64,000 nt of DNA from Methanoregula sp. (GCA_023228295.1 JALOBP010000001.1:1-64000); one strand, 5' to 3'; shown: positions 38,135-47,501, counted from the first letter of the stretch. Notes: generated by a model from the letters alone, not told the origin. Program-made: numbers and translations.

Positions 38135-38714
38135 TATCGGTGTCCTTGCCCTGCAGGGGAACGTGAGCGAGCATATCGACGCGTTCCTCCTCGCTCTCGA
38201 ACGGACGGGCCACGGCCCCTCCTCCGAGGTTTTTGAAGTACGCAGTCCGGCCGATCTTGCGGACTGTACGGTTCTTTCCATTCCCGGTGGAGAATCCACC
38301 ACCATCTCGCGGCTCATTGACAAGAACGGGCTGTACGAACCGATCCGGCAGTTCAAGGGCGGGATTTTTGCCACCTGCGCTGGTATGGTCCTGATGGCAA
38401 CCGAGGTTGCCGATCCCCGCATCCATCCCCTCGGTCTCATGGATATGGTAGCAGACCGGAACGCGTTCGGGCGGCAGAGAGAATCGTTTGAGACGGATCT
38501 TCCCATTTCCGGTCTCGACGGAGGATCGTTCCACGCTATTTTTATCCGGGCTCCTGTCGTCACCTGGGCAGACCCCGCATTGAACGTGCTGGCCCGGCTT
38601 GACCAGGGAATCGTTGCCATTGAGCAGGGAAAACATATAGCGCTCTCGTTCCACCCGGAACTTGGCAACGATACGCGGCTCCACGAGCGGTTCCTGAAGA
38701 TGAACGGGATCTGA
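38124..38714 (+). CDS. pdxT: pyridoxal 5'-phosphate synthase glutaminase PdxT
   Basis: A 196-residue class I glutamine amidotransferase that feeds ammonia to PdxS. It begins [16 protein letters not shown], has [13 protein letters not shown] near 50, the nucleophile cysteine in [11 protein letters not shown] near 83, and the catalytic His/Glu in SFHPELGND near 175. I chose GTG 38124 because GAGGTG lies 10 nt upstream and the protein family starts there. It overlaps the pdxS end by 11 nt. Confidence 0.95.
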   Translation: MDANIGVLALQGNVSEHIDAFLLALERTGHGPSSEVFEVRSPADLADCTVLSIPGGESTTISRLIDKNGLYEPIRQFKGGIFATCAGMVLMATEVADPRIHPLGLMDMVADRNAFGRQRESFETDLPISGLDGGSFHAIFIRAPVVTWADPALNVLARLDQGIVAIEQGKHIALSFHPELGNDTRLHERFLKMNGI

Positions 38715-38801
38715 CGGGCCATAAAACGCGATGGTGGGCCGGATAACCGGAGCCAGATCCTGTCGCAATCGACTATATACCATAAGAATCCATCCTGTTT
38801 T

Positions 38802-39482
38802 ATGGGAAATCCCCCCCGCGGCCTTGTAAAGTCAATTCTTCTCCGTCTCATCGGAGGCTTTATCGTCATCGCTGCACTCCTCCTCATCCCGGCAGGCACG
38901 CTGTGGTACTGGCAGGGATGGCTGTATCTTGGCGTGCTTTTTATCCCCATGTTCTTTGTCCTCGTATTCCTGGTCCGGCACGATCCGGCTCTCCTAGTAA
39001 GGCGAATGCGCCTGCGGGAGAAGGAAGCGGAGCAGAAACGGATCATCACGCTCTCGACGGGAGTATTCCTTGCCTGCATCATCCTTCCCGGACTGGACTT
39101 CCGGCTCGGGTGGTCGCAGGTACCGGTATGGCTTGTCCTTGCAGCCGACATCATGGTGTTTGCCGGTTACCTGATCTTCTTCATCACCCTGAGGGAGAAC
39201 AGCTACGCCTCGCGGATCATCGAGGTGGAAAACGGTCAGCAGGTAATCTCGACCGGTCCCTATGCACAGGTCCGCCACCCGATGTATACAGGGGTTCTCC
39301 TGATGTTCCTCTTTACTCCGCTGGCTTTAGGATCCTATGTTGCCCTCATCATGTTCCCGCCGCTCCTGGTCACCATTATCCTGCGGATACACAACGAAGA
39401 AGACGTGCTGGCACGCGATCTTCCGGGTTATTCTGAATATTGTACGAAAACCCGCTATCGGCTCGTGCCGGGAATCTGGTAA
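38802..39482 (+). CDS. isoprenylcysteine carboxyl methyltransferase (ICMT)-family membrane protein
   Basis: A 226-residue membrane protein with about five hydrophobic segments. The C-terminal part has the ICMT/PEMT SAM-binding signature: ISTGPYAQVRHPMYTGVLLM near 150-170, then RIHNEEDVLARDLPGYSEYC near the end. Family members methylate isoprenyl-cysteine, phospholipids or other membrane substrates; prenylated proteins are not expected in this organism, so the target is unknown. A TATA-like CTATATACC precedes it by about 30 nt. Confidence 0.8.
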   Translation: MGNPPRGLVKSILLRLIGGFIVIAALLLIPAGTLWYWQGWLYLGVLFIPMFFVLVFLVRHDPALLVRRMRLREKEAEQKRIITLSTGVFLACIILPGLDFRLGWSQVPVWLVLAADIMVFAGYLIFFITLRENSYASRIIEVENGQQVISTGPYAQVRHPMYTGVLLMFLFTPLALGSYVALIMFPPLLVTIILRIHNEEDVLARDLPGYSEYCTKTRYRLVPGIW

Positions 39483-39630
39483 AGCAGGATCCTACCGATC
39501 GAACACAGACTCACGTACCCATATTCCAGGTACACGACGAATTTCACTTCTTGGTATAGATATAACGGGAACAAAACAAACAGTTTTTATTAAAATTACA
39601 TCATACCGGAAAGATATCGATGGTGTAACT

Positions 39631-41457
39631 GTGATTGGTGAAATTCTGATTGCATTTGGAGCCCTTATCATCTTCCTTATGGGTCTTACTCTCGTAAGGG
39701 ATGATGAAGTCGGCATAATGACAAGGAACATGCTTGGGCGCTCGCTCCCCCAGGGACAGATCATCGCTACCAAAGGCGAGGTGGGTGTGCAGGCGGACAT
39801 CCTGATGCCCGGTCTCTACTGGAGGATCCCATTCATCTGGAAGATTGAGCGGGCGAAAGTGACGATGATTAAACCAGCCTTTATTGGCGTTGTCGAATCC
39901 ATTGAAGGTATCCCAATCCCCACCGGGCGCCTGCTTGGCGATGAAGTTGAGTGCAACTCTTTCCAGGATGCCAAGGCTTTCCTTGAGAACGGGGGATGCA
40001 AAGGCCCGCAGGTAGCGGTCCTCAGGCCGGGAACATATCGTATCAACACTAAGGTCTTCAAGATCCGGGAGGAACCTGCAACCGTTGTCCCCACCGATAA
40101 GGTGGGGGTTGCTACAGCACAGGACGGGACTCCCCTTCCCTCTGGTTACAACATTGCCCCGGAACCGGCAGGTGACCATAAGCACTTCCAGGATGGCCAG
40201 GCATTCATTCGCCATGGCGGGTATCGTGGGACCCAGCTTGAGACCCTCCAGCCGGGAGAATACTACATCAACCCCCTCCTCTTCGAAGTAACGATGTCCG
40301 ATGTGGCGGTTGTCCCGCCCGGGTACGTGGCAGTCATCATCTCGAGTGTCGGGAAAGAGATTGAAAAACCGCAGATGAGAGCTCCGAAGATTGCAGAAAT
40401 TCCTACGCTGAGCCAGCCCATCCATGAGGCCATCGAGACCCCCCTCATCACCAACAAGAGCGATCGTGGTATCCTCCGCGAGCCGGTGGCCCCCGGGAAA
40501 TATAACCTTAACCGGATTGCCTACCGGGTCGAGATGGTTCCGACAAGCGCCATAACCATCGACTGGGCGGAAAAATCGATGATACGGGAAACCAAGCCCC
40601 TTCCCGGCTACGGTGCATATCCCGCATCCGAGACATTCAAGGTCTCGGAGTTCTTCAACTACAGCCAGCTCAAATTCACGTCAAAGGACGGTTTCCAGCT
40701 TGAAGTTGAGGTCAGGCTCATCATCCGCGTACCCCCCGCAAACGCCTCCTACGTAATTTCACGTTTCGGTTCGGTCAACAACTTAATCGAGCAGGTAGCC
40801 CACCCGCTTATTGATTCCTCGTTTAGGAACGAAGCCGGGGACCGTGCAGCAATGGACTTTGTCCACAGCAGGTCCACTATCCAGGCAGCGTCACTGGAAA
40901 AAGTCAGGAAAGAGTTCGAGAGCTACCAGGTCGAGGTGCAGGGCCTCCTCATCGCATATATCAAGGTGGATGAAAAGCTGCTTGAGACCCAGACGAGGAA
41001 GGAGATCGCGGTCCAGCAGCAGCAGCAGTATGATGAAGAGGCAAAGGCGCAGGAGCGCAGGATCGCGGTTGCAGAGAAGACTGCCCGTGCCGATAAGCAG
41101 CCCGATGTCATCGCCGCAAAACTCTCGATCGAGATCGCCACCGACAAGGCAGAAGCTTTCCGAAAGGAAGCCGAGGGTATCCGCGATGCGACCAAGACAA
41201 AGGCAGACGGCCAGTCCTACGAGGCCCAGCGTGTCGGTGAGGGTATGGCAGCAGCTTACAAGGCCCAGACTGATGTCATCGGACCTGAACGTGTTGCCGC
41301 CATCAAGCTTATCGAGGAGATTGCCGCAGGGAAGGTTCTGATCACGCCCAATGTCCTTGTTTCAGGGGATGGGAATTCAGGAGGAAATCTCCTCAACGCA
41401 ATACTCGCTTCATGGCTCGGTCAGAATACGCCGCAAACCGTAGAAGAGAAAAAATAA
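39631..41457 (+). CDS. SPFH/flotillin-like membrane protein
   Basis: A protein of about 608 residues. One N-terminal membrane helix (EILIAFGALIIFLMGLTLV) is followed by repeated beta-rich segments with GTYRIN, GEYYIN and GKYNLN, then an SPFH part near residues 345-480 (SKDGFQLEVEVRLIIRV). A long charged, Ala/Glu/Lys-rich helix near 460-560 is probably coiled coil. Flotillin-like proteins assemble in membranes; function here is unknown. I chose GTG 39631, since the frame further upstream overlaps the ICMT gene. AT-rich sequence near 39580-39610 probably holds its promoter. Confidence 0.82.
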   Translation: MIGEILIAFGALIIFLMGLTLVRDDEVGIMTRNMLGRSLPQGQIIATKGEVGVQADILMPGLYWRIPFIWKIERAKVTMIKPAFIGVVESIEGIPIPTGRLLGDEVECNSFQDAKAFLENGGCKGPQVAVLRPGTYRINTKVFKIREEPATVVPTDKVGVATAQDGTPLPSGYNIAPEPAGDHKHFQDGQAFIRHGGYRGTQLETLQPGEYYINPLLFEVTMSDVAVVPPGYVAVIISSVGKEIEKPQMRAPKIAEIPTLSQPIHEAIETPLITNKSDRGILREPVAPGKYNLNRIAYRVEMVPTSAITIDWAEKSMIRETKPLPGYGAYPASETFKVSEFFNYSQLKFTSKDGFQLEVEVRLIIRVPPANASYVISRFGSVNNLIEQVAHPLIDSSFRNEAGDRAAMDFVHSRSTIQAASLEKVRKEFESYQVEVQGLLIAYIKVDEKLLETQTRKEIAVQQQQQYDEEAKAQERRIAVAEKTARADKQPDVIAAKLSIEIATDKAEAFRKEAEGIRDATKTKADGQSYEAQRVGEGMAAAYKAQTDVIGPERVAAIKLIEEIAAGKVLITPNVLVSGDGNSGGNLLNAILASWLGQNTPQTVEEKK

Positions 41458-41689
41458 AATCCCTTTTTCTTGACAAGGGAGAACTTGGAATAACACATTT
41501 TTCTGTTTCTGGTAATTGAGTGCTCACTCCAGATCAGTTCCCCAGCAACCAGATTCCTTGGATAATCATAATTCAAAGATATTACCTGGCCCGCGCGTAG
41601 CTGATGTAATTTTTCAGGATAAATATCCAAATTGCTCTCCTGCGTATCCGTGAAAAAGGATGGGAGATGGATTCTCAGGTTAGATCTTA

Positions 41690-43015
41690 TCATGAATCCG
41701 TGGGGTCGGTAACCTGTCCCATAAAGAGGATAGCGCCGGTCTCATTATCCTGGATGAAGAAGATGAACGGGTGGTCGGCCCTGAAAACCGGGATCGGTTC
41801 CGGTTCCATGGGGGCTGCGGCCAGCTTCATGACAACCGCTGTTGCCGCAGCAGCCTCGGTCCCCTCTTCGTTCACGTCCACGTAGGCCTGGTGGATGACA
41901 TCACTGATAAGCAGGTTTGATTTCCCGTCCATCCCCGAGAAGTCCGCATTTGCGGTGAACGCGGTCGGCATCCCCATGGCAGCCAGGGTCTCTGCCATCC
42001 TCTCATATTTTGTTTTAAGAGTAAATTTCGGGAAGTACACCATCACGCGGCGGGATGTTGCCGACTGCTGAAGGTCAGAAAAGGTCTCAGTGCCAAGAGA
42101 TGCCTCAAGCGGTGCAAGACTGTCCTCTTTCGGGAGCAGGACGGCCATGGACAGTTCACGGCCGCTGGCATGCTCGTAGGGCATCGCGAGCAGCTGGAGG
42201 TCATCGTTCTCCACATAACGATAAACTGCGTCCTCGTCCGTCCGCTGCATCATCGGGACCCTAACCGTCTTCCCTGATGCTGTCCGGAAGTCCTCATCGC
42301 TGGTTCTCTCTGTATCGAACTGCTTCACCCAGGTACCCTTAAAGTATATTGCGTTGGTGATGACAAGACGCGTGATCGGGTCGATGGTGCCAGCCGGCAG
42401 GAGATCTTTGATTTTATCATTGGTCTGCTCTTCGACCCACTGGTTGATGGTGATCCGGGAAGCCTCCGGTTGCCCGATGAAGTCGAGGTTGGTGGTCTTT
42501 GCGCCGTAATATTGTTCAGCGGTTCCCGTGTATTCTGAAAGGAACGGATAGGTCTTCTCGGCCCAGAGGGCGTTTGCCGTTCGCAGCGAATACGCTGCAT
42601 CCCCGCTGTTGATTATGGCATCGAGCCCTGCATAGCCTTTACGGAGGGTGGCGGTATCGGACGGGAAATGGAACACCGACCGGATCTCATCAGCCGTCTT
42701 ACCCTTTGCCCCTTCATAAGTAATGGCAAGGGCAGATGAGATAGAGAACGGCGAGAAGAAGATGTTCCTGTCTTCATTTTCGCTCTTCTGGATCTTTGAG
42801 TACAGGTCGAATGCAAACTGGTTACTGGCTCCGGCAACTTCCCGCGTGGCGATCTGGTCCACGGCTGCTGCAGGTGTAGGGGCGGAGGTTTGCGGTGTAT
42901 TCTCAACGGGAGGAGTGACCGGCTGTGCAGGTGTTGTTCCGGTACATCCTGCACCAAAGATGCAGAGGATGACAAGTGCACTGCCAACGCACCCGAAGAG
43001 GATTCTGTTATCCAT
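41690..43015 (-). CDS. serpin-family protease inhibitor, lipoprotein
   Basis: A serpin of about 441 residues, with a lipobox-like FGAGC near residue 20-25 and a Thr/Pro-rich linker up to about 60. The serpin core follows from NQFAFDLYSKIQ. The hinge of the reactive loop, NEEGTEAAAATAVVM, is the pattern of inhibitory serpins, followed by a loop with LAAAPMEPEPIPV and the C-terminal FRADHPFIFFIQDNETG signature. It probably inhibits an extracellular serine or cysteine protease at the cell surface. Start ATG 43015; an in-frame ATG lies at 43024. It is a single leftward gene. The 232 bases after SPFH hold no gene. Confidence 0.92.
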   Translation of the reverse strand: MDNRILFGCVGSALVILCIFGAGCTGTTPAQPVTPPVENTPQTSAPTPAAAVDQIATREVAGASNQFAFDLYSKIQKSENEDRNIFFSPFSISSALAITYEGAKGKTADEIRSVFHFPSDTATLRKGYAGLDAIINSGDAAYSLRTANALWAEKTYPFLSEYTGTAEQYYGAKTTNLDFIGQPEASRITINQWVEEQTNDKIKDLLPAGTIDPITRLVITNAIYFKGTWVKQFDTERTSDEDFRTASGKTVRVPMMQRTDEDAVYRYVENDDLQLLAMPYEHASGRELSMAVLLPKEDSLAPLEASLGTETFSDLQQSATSRRVMVYFPKFTLKTKYERMAETLAAMGMPTAFTANADFSGMDGKSNLLISDVIHQAYVDVNEEGTEAAAATAVVMKLAAAPMEPEPIPVFRADHPFIFFIQDNETGAILFMGQVTDPTDS

Positions 43016-43102
43016 GAAAACCATTGCAGGGAAGCTGTATTATATCTGGCGTTGACTGCGAATTCTCTCGCAGTTATTGAAGGGAATAAAAAAAATACTG
43101 TA

Positions 43103-43816
43103 TCACCAGTCCTTCTTCATCGCCTCAGCTTTGAGATCCTTTGGCATCAGCTCGATCGCATACCGCAGTGCAGTCCGGGGCATCCGTCTCTTGTTTTTCA
43201 TAACAAAGGTAAAGATTTCGTCAGTGTGCTTCCGGCTTGCCTCCTTGAGGAGCCAGCCGTACCCTTTCTGTACCATATCGTCTGTATCGGTCAACAGCTG
43301 ATCGGCAATTTCAATGGATTCTTTAAGGAACTTCCCGTGTTTTGCGGGGACAATGAGAGAAACGGCTGATGCCCGGCGCATCCACCGGTTCTCCGACTGA
43401 GTCCAGCGTTTCAGTTCACCGGTGTATTCCGGGTATTGTTCGATGAAGTCGCCCATCGTGTGGTTGCAGAACCCGTCGCACGATGCCCAGTTAGTGATGT
43501 ACGTATCAATCCAGTGCTGGAAGATGGCAAGATCCTCGCGCTCATACCGGCCCGAAAGGGCATGAGCCCATTCAGAAACGATAAATGACTCCTCCATGTA
43601 TCCCGACCGGTAGAGTTCCTCGCAGAGAGCAAAAATCTCCGGTTTTGGGCGGTTCTTAACCTCCTTCCAGTACTTCTTCGCGATAGCGATCACGGTTGCG
43701 GTCTTCATCCCGTAACACCGGATCTCTTCCTTGAAGTATCTCTTTGAGCTCTTCTGAATTTCAGGATCAGCCAGGTTTGTCAGTTCCTGTCGTATCCGGG
43801 CAATGATCGTGTCCAT
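43103..43816 (-). CDS. AlkD-like DNA alkylation repair protein
   Basis: A 237-residue all-helical protein of the HEAT-like AlkC/AlkD family. AlkD-type glycosylases remove alkylated bases. Visible family segments are YFKEEIRCYGMKTATVIAIAK near 28-48, WIDTYITNWASCDGFCNHTMG near 105-125, RRASAVSLIVPAK and TALRYAIELMP. I use ATG 43816 (MDTIIARIRQ), since the frame upstream is low in coding character. It lies between the serpin and HxlR genes, all leftward. Confidence 0.85.
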   Translation of the reverse strand: MDTIIARIRQELTNLADPEIQKSSKRYFKEEIRCYGMKTATVIAIAKKYWKEVKNRPKPEIFALCEELYRSGYMEESFIVSEWAHALSGRYEREDLAIFQHWIDTYITNWASCDGFCNHTMGDFIEQYPEYTGELKRWTQSENRWMRRASAVSLIVPAKHGKFLKESIEIADQLLTDTDDMVQKGYGWLLKEASRKHTDEIFTFVMKNKRRMPRTALRYAIELMPKDLKAEAMKKDW

Positions 43817-43884
43817 GAAAAATGGTATGCGGGAAAGAGGGATAAGGGGTATGGAAGGAGGAAGGTGAAAGTGAACGTGGAGGA

Positions 43885-44262
43885 TTACTTCTTTTTCTTT
43901 GCTGCTTTGGTCTGGCACTGGTGTTGCGACTCCTCATTGACTCCAAGATACTCCGCTCCCCAGTCGCAGAGCGCCTCCAGGATCGGGATAAGGGTCTTGC
44001 CAAAGTCCGTTATGGCGTATTCGACCCGGGGCGGCACCTCGGCATACACTGTTCTGCGGATGACCCCGTCCTCCTCGAGTTCCCGGAGCTGCTTGGTGAG
44101 CATCTTGGAGTTCACTCCCGGTAATCCTTTCTGCAGTTCATTGAACCGCAGTACGTTTTCCCCGAGAGCCCAGAGGATGATCGGCTTCCATTTACCCCCG
44201 ATTACATCCAGTGCTGCTTCAACGGTGCAATGATAGGTCTTCCCGTTCTTCGTATAGGTCAT
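43885..44262 (-). CDS. HxlR-family transcription regulator with conserved sensor-type cysteine
   Basis: A 125-residue HxlR/DUF24 winged-helix protein, complete: CTVEAALDVIGGKWKPIIL near 12-30, LRFNELQKGLPGVNSKMLT, and VPPRVEYAITDFGKTL. Cys12 lies at the position that acts as an electrophile or disulfide sensor in YodB, HypR and QorR of this family; the C-terminal tail carries one more Cys in a Lys-rich end. It is divergent from the ten-gene flavoprotein array, making it the likely regulator of that array. That link is inferred from position. Confidence 0.9.
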   Translation of the reverse strand: MTYTKNGKTYHCTVEAALDVIGGKWKPIILWALGENVLRFNELQKGLPGVNSKMLTKQLRELEEDGVIRRTVYAEVPPRVEYAITDFGKTLIPILEALCDWGAEYLGVNEESQHQCQTKAAKKKK

Positions 44263-44291
44263 AGTTACTCCAATGAAAGCATGTTACCAAA

Positions 44292-44343
44292 ATGCCAGTA
44301 GTTCCTATATATTCAGTTAAGGCAGATTTTATCGTAATGGCAT
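44292..44343. promoter_or_regulatory. divergent promoter region with inverted repeat
   Basis: ATGCCA at 44292-44297 and TGGCAT at 44338-44343 form an inverted repeat across the region between the HxlR gene and the flavin reductase gene. Between them CCTATATATTC (about 44304-44314) is a good TATA box for the HxlR direction. This is a candidate binding site for the HxlR protein. Confidence 0.45.
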
Positions 44344-44431
44344 AGATCGCCCTTGCAGAAGAATAGTATGTATTTCCCCTGCATATGGTTTTCTATGCCG
44401 GCGATCAGTGAGAGCAAAACGTGAGGTTACT

Positions 44432-44995
44432 ATGGAAAAACAAAAGATCGGAAACAACTTTTTCATCCCGATGCCGGTAGTGCTGGTCGGGACACACGTG
44501 AGCGGGAAAGATAACTTCATGGCCGTAGGCTGGTGTGCCCGGGTCAACGGGAACCCGCCGATGATCGCCTGCGGTATCCATACCAGCCACTACACACCAC
44601 AAGGCATAGCTGAGACAAAGACATTCTCGGTGAACATCCCCTCATCCGGACTTCTTGAAAAGACCGATTACTGCGGTCTTGTATCAGGTCAAAAGACCGA
44701 TAAATCGAAAGTTTTTGATGTCTTCTACGGCTCGCTGAAAACAGCCCCCATGATCCGGGAGTGTCCGGTCACCCTCGAATGCCGTCTTGTACAGATCGTT
44801 TCCCTCCCTACCCACAGCCTCTGTATCGGTGAGATCGTGGGTGCGTATGCGGACGGTGCGGCGATTAAGGACGGGAAGCCCGATTTCCCCGGGATCGACC
44901 CGCTCTTCCTGACGATGCCCGATAACCGCTACTGGACGCTTGGGAAGTATGCCGGGGATGCATGGAGTGCAGGAAAGAAACTGATACAGCGATGA
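44432..44995 (+). CDS. flavin reductase-like FMN-binding protein
   Basis: A 187-residue protein of the flavin reductase/split-barrel FMN-binding family. FFIPMPVVLVGTHVSGKDNFMAVGW starts the barrel, and CGIHTSHYTPQGIAETKTFSVNIP is the flavin-binding segment (both shortened by families to similar motifs). Members reduce free flavin or act as NAD(P)H-dependent reductases. ATG 44432 follows GTGAGGTT. It is the first gene of the redox array; the next gene begins 4 nt after its stop. Confidence 0.88.
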   Translation: MEKQKIGNNFFIPMPVVLVGTHVSGKDNFMAVGWCARVNGNPPMIACGIHTSHYTPQGIAETKTFSVNIPSSGLLEKTDYCGLVSGQKTDKSKVFDVFYGSLKTAPMIRECPVTLECRLVQIVSLPTHSLCIGEIVGAYADGAAIKDGKPDFPGIDPLFLTMPDNRYWTLGKYAGDAWSAGKKLIQR

Positions 44996-44999
44996 TACC

Positions 45000-45632
45000 A
45001 TGATAAAAGTACTTGCAATAAACGGGAGCCCGCGAAAGGATGGCAATACTGCGATCCTGATCCGGACTGTTCTTAAGGAACTTGAGAACGAAAGCATCGT
45101 GACCGAGACCATCCAGCTCGGCGGGAAGAAGATCCACGGCTGCACGGCCTGCATGAAGTGTTTCGAGAACCGTGACCGGAAGTGTGTGATTGATGACGAT
45201 CTGGTGAATACCTGCATTGAGAAGATGAGCGAAGCTGACGGGTTCCTCTTCGGCTCACCGGTCTATTTCCTCGATGTGACCTCCGAGATGAAAGCGCTCA
45301 TCGACAGGGCAGGTTTTGTCTCGTACGGGAACGGACACATCTTTTCGGGTAAAGTCGGGAATGCAGCAGTGGCTGTTCGTCGTGCCGGTGCAAGCCGTAC
45401 TGCGGACACGATGCTCCACTTCTTCCTCGCCAATGATATGATTGTCCCCGGCCTGCCCTGCATAGGAGTTGGACGGGATATCGGTGATGTCGGGCAGGAT
45501 GAGGAGGGCATTGCCCATGCAAAGAAGATCGGGCAGAATATGGCCCGGCTCGTAAAGATACTGCACCAGCACCCGCTCTCCAAACAGGAACCGGCAAATG
45601 CCGATGAAAGGATGAAGAAGAAGAAAAAATGA
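45000..45632 (+). CDS. flavodoxin-like iron-sulfur flavoprotein (NADPH-dependent FMN reductase family)
   Basis: A 210-residue protein. INGSPRKDGNTAILI near 7-21 binds FMN phosphate, the cysteine pattern HGCTACMKCFENRDRKC near 46-62 fits a [4Fe-4S] site of iron-sulfur flavoproteins, and GSPVYFLDVTSEMKALIDR near 85-103 is the flavodoxin core. It probably shuttles electrons from ferredoxin or NAD(P)H to an unknown acceptor. The C-terminus is a Lys-rich tail. Its stop overlaps the start of the following nitroreductase by 4 nt. Confidence 0.88.
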   Translation: MIKVLAINGSPRKDGNTAILIRTVLKELENESIVTETIQLGGKKIHGCTACMKCFENRDRKCVIDDDLVNTCIEKMSEADGFLFGSPVYFLDVTSEMKALIDRAGFVSYGNGHIFSGKVGNAAVAVRRAGASRTADTMLHFFLANDMIVPGLPCIGVGRDIGDVGQDEEGIAHAKKIGQNMARLVKILHQHPLSKQEPANADERMKKKKK

Positions 45633-46462
45633 GAATGATGACCATGACTACAATACTTGTTGACCAGGATCTCTGCACCCGGTGTGGGATCTGCTCTAAT
45701 GCCTGTACAATGGGGCTCATTGACCCTGCGGATGAGAATACCCTGCCAAAAATACCGGATGCAAAAGCCGGGATGTGTATCCACTGCGGGCACTGTGAGG
45801 TATTCTGCCCGTCGCAGGCACTCCTCCTGAACGACCGCCCGGACGAGAAGGTACCCCTTCCCGCCGGTGCCGGCACCCTCTCTCCTGATGACATGGCATT
45901 CTACCTGAAGAAACGCCGGTCCGTCCGGCGTTTCACGAAAGACCCGGTACCAAAGGAGAGGATTCTGGAGGTTCTCGATATTGCCCGGTACGCTGCCTCA
46001 GGAGGCAACGGGCAACCGGTCGAGTGGATCGTTGTCCACGATCCAAAGAAGGTACGGAAGATAGCCGGGCTGACCGTTGAATGGATGAAGACGCTCCTGA
46101 ATTCCACGCACCCGATGAGTAACTACGTGCCGGTGTTGATCAAGTCTTTCGAATCCGGGTACGATGTCATCTGCCGCGGTGCCCCGCACCTCATCATTGC
46201 CACCATACCGGAGAACAACCCGGTTGCGCAGACCGATGCCATAATCGCCCTCACCCACTTCGATGTTGCGGCGCCTGCTTACGGGATCGGGACCTGTTGG
46301 GCCGGCTTTGTTGCAATGGCAGCCTGGTCCTCTGAACCGCTCCAGAAGGAACTCGGCATCCCAGCCGGACGGAAATCGGCTTACGTACTGATGTTCGGCA
46401 ATCCCCAGTACAAGATCTATGGTATTCCCCGAAGGAAACCGCTGAAGGTGACCTGGCAGTAG
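45629..46462 (+). CDS. ferredoxin-nitroreductase fusion
   Basis: A 277-residue protein with a two-cluster ferredoxin domain (CTRCGICSNACTMGLI near 14-29, CIHCGHCEVFCPSQAL near 51-66) fused to a nitroreductase FMN domain (KKRRSVRRFTKDPVPKERI near 94-112, GIGTCWAGFVAMAA). The ferredoxin part can deliver electrons directly to the flavin, removing the need for NAD(P)H. The substrate is unknown. Several ATGs occur within the first five codons; I keep 45629, which overlaps the previous stop. Confidence 0.9.
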   Translation: MRMMTMTTILVDQDLCTRCGICSNACTMGLIDPADENTLPKIPDAKAGMCIHCGHCEVFCPSQALLLNDRPDEKVPLPAGAGTLSPDDMAFYLKKRRSVRRFTKDPVPKERILEVLDIARYAASGGNGQPVEWIVVHDPKKVRKIAGLTVEWMKTLLNSTHPMSNYVPVLIKSFESGYDVICRGAPHLIIATIPENNPVAQTDAIIALTHFDVAAPAYGIGTCWAGFVAMAAWSSEPLQKELGIPAGRKSAYVLMFGNPQYKIYGIPRRKPLKVTWQ

Positions 46463-46469
46463 GGACCCT

Positions 46470-47501
46470 ATGAAAACCCTCTTTGACGAGACCTGCATCG
46501 GAACGATACAGCTCAGGAACCGGCTGGTCCGGTCCTCCACGTGGGAAGCCATGGCCGATGAGACCGGCCGGCCGACCCCCCGTCTCATTCAGGTCTACCA
46601 TGACCTGGCGTACGGCGGAACGGGACTGATCATCACCAGCGCCACGACAATCGCAGGCGATGCCACCCATCCTCCCGGTATGCTGGCAATCAACGATAAC
46701 TCCAGCATCCCGGCGTTTCAGGAGCTGGCCCGGACGGTTCATGAAGCAGGTGTCCCCATCGTCATGCAGCTCGTGCATCCCGGCAGGGACGGTGTTATGT
46801 GGACACCGAAGGATGCCACTCTGGATGATATTCAGGCGATTGTCAAAGGATTCGGGGATGCAGCGATTCGGGCACAAAAGGCAGGGTTTGACGGTGTGGA
46901 GATTCATGCTGCTCATGGGTACTTCCTCAGCCAATTCATGAATGTCAGGAAGAATACCAGGACCGATGAATACGGAGGGCCGGTGGAGAACCGGATGCGC
47001 TTCCTGCTGGAAATCGCAGAAGTGATTCGTGCGAGGACAGGGGAAACATTCCCAGTCCTTGTCAAGATCAACTGCTCGGACTTTGAAGAGGATGACGGCG
47101 TCTGGGATGCCACCCGGGCTGCCTGTAAAGATCTGGCAAAATTCGGGATCAGCGCCTTCGAGATCTCAGGCGGGGTCAACGGCGCACAGTTCCCGCCGCA
47201 GGGCCTGCCCTATGAGGAATCGATCTTCCGGGATTATGCCACAGAGATTGCCCGGACCACGGCTGTTCCGGTCATCCTTGTTGGTTGTAACCGGACACCC
47301 TCTGTTATGACAGAATTATTGAATACAAGCGGGATTCGGTATTTCTCGCTCTCCCGCCCGTTCCTGAGACAGCCTGATCTTGCTGACTACTGGAAAGAAA
47401 ATCCTGACAGAGCGGCCGAATGTATCTCCTGCGATTCGTGCAGGAACCAGCCAGATGGAAACGTCTGTCCTTTCAGGGAATCCCCTGGTGGGGAGATATG
47501 A
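46470..47501 (+). CDS. NADH:flavin oxidoreductase/Old Yellow Enzyme family
   Basis: A 343-residue TIM-barrel flavoprotein. LFDETCIGTIQLRNRLVRSS near the start, GFDGVEIHAAHGYFLSQFM near 146-164, TRTDEYGGPVENRMRFLLEI, and a cysteine motif ECISCDSCRN near the C terminus that may hold an Fe-S cluster as in 2,4-dienoyl-CoA reductase-type enzymes. There is no second dinucleotide-binding domain, so the short form is complete. Such enzymes reduce activated C=C or nitro groups. It starts 7 nt after the nitroreductase. Confidence 0.9.
   Translation: MKTLFDETCIGTIQLRNRLVRSSTWEAMADETGRPTPRLIQVYHDLAYGGTGLIITSATTIAGDATHPPGMLAINDNSSIPAFQELARTVHEAGVPIVMQLVHPGRDGVMWTPKDATLDDIQAIVKGFGDAAIRAQKAGFDGVEIHAAHGYFLSQFMNVRKNTRTDEYGGPVENRMRFLLEIAEVIRARTGETFPVLVKINCSDFEEDDGVWDATRAACKDLAKFGISAFEISGGVNGAQFPPQGLPYEESIFRDYATEIARTTAVPVILVGCNRTPSVMTELLNTSGIRYFSLSRPFLRQPDLADYWKENPDRAAECISCDSCRNQPDGNVCPFRESPGGEI

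Noticed and set aside
38049..39154. Large leftward frames opposite pdxT and the ICMT gene
   Set aside because: They are antisense to well-supported genes and show no domain.
41421..41693. 90-codon leftward frame between the SPFH and serpin genes
   Set aside because: No ribosome-binding site, overlaps the SPFH gene end, and composition does not look coding.
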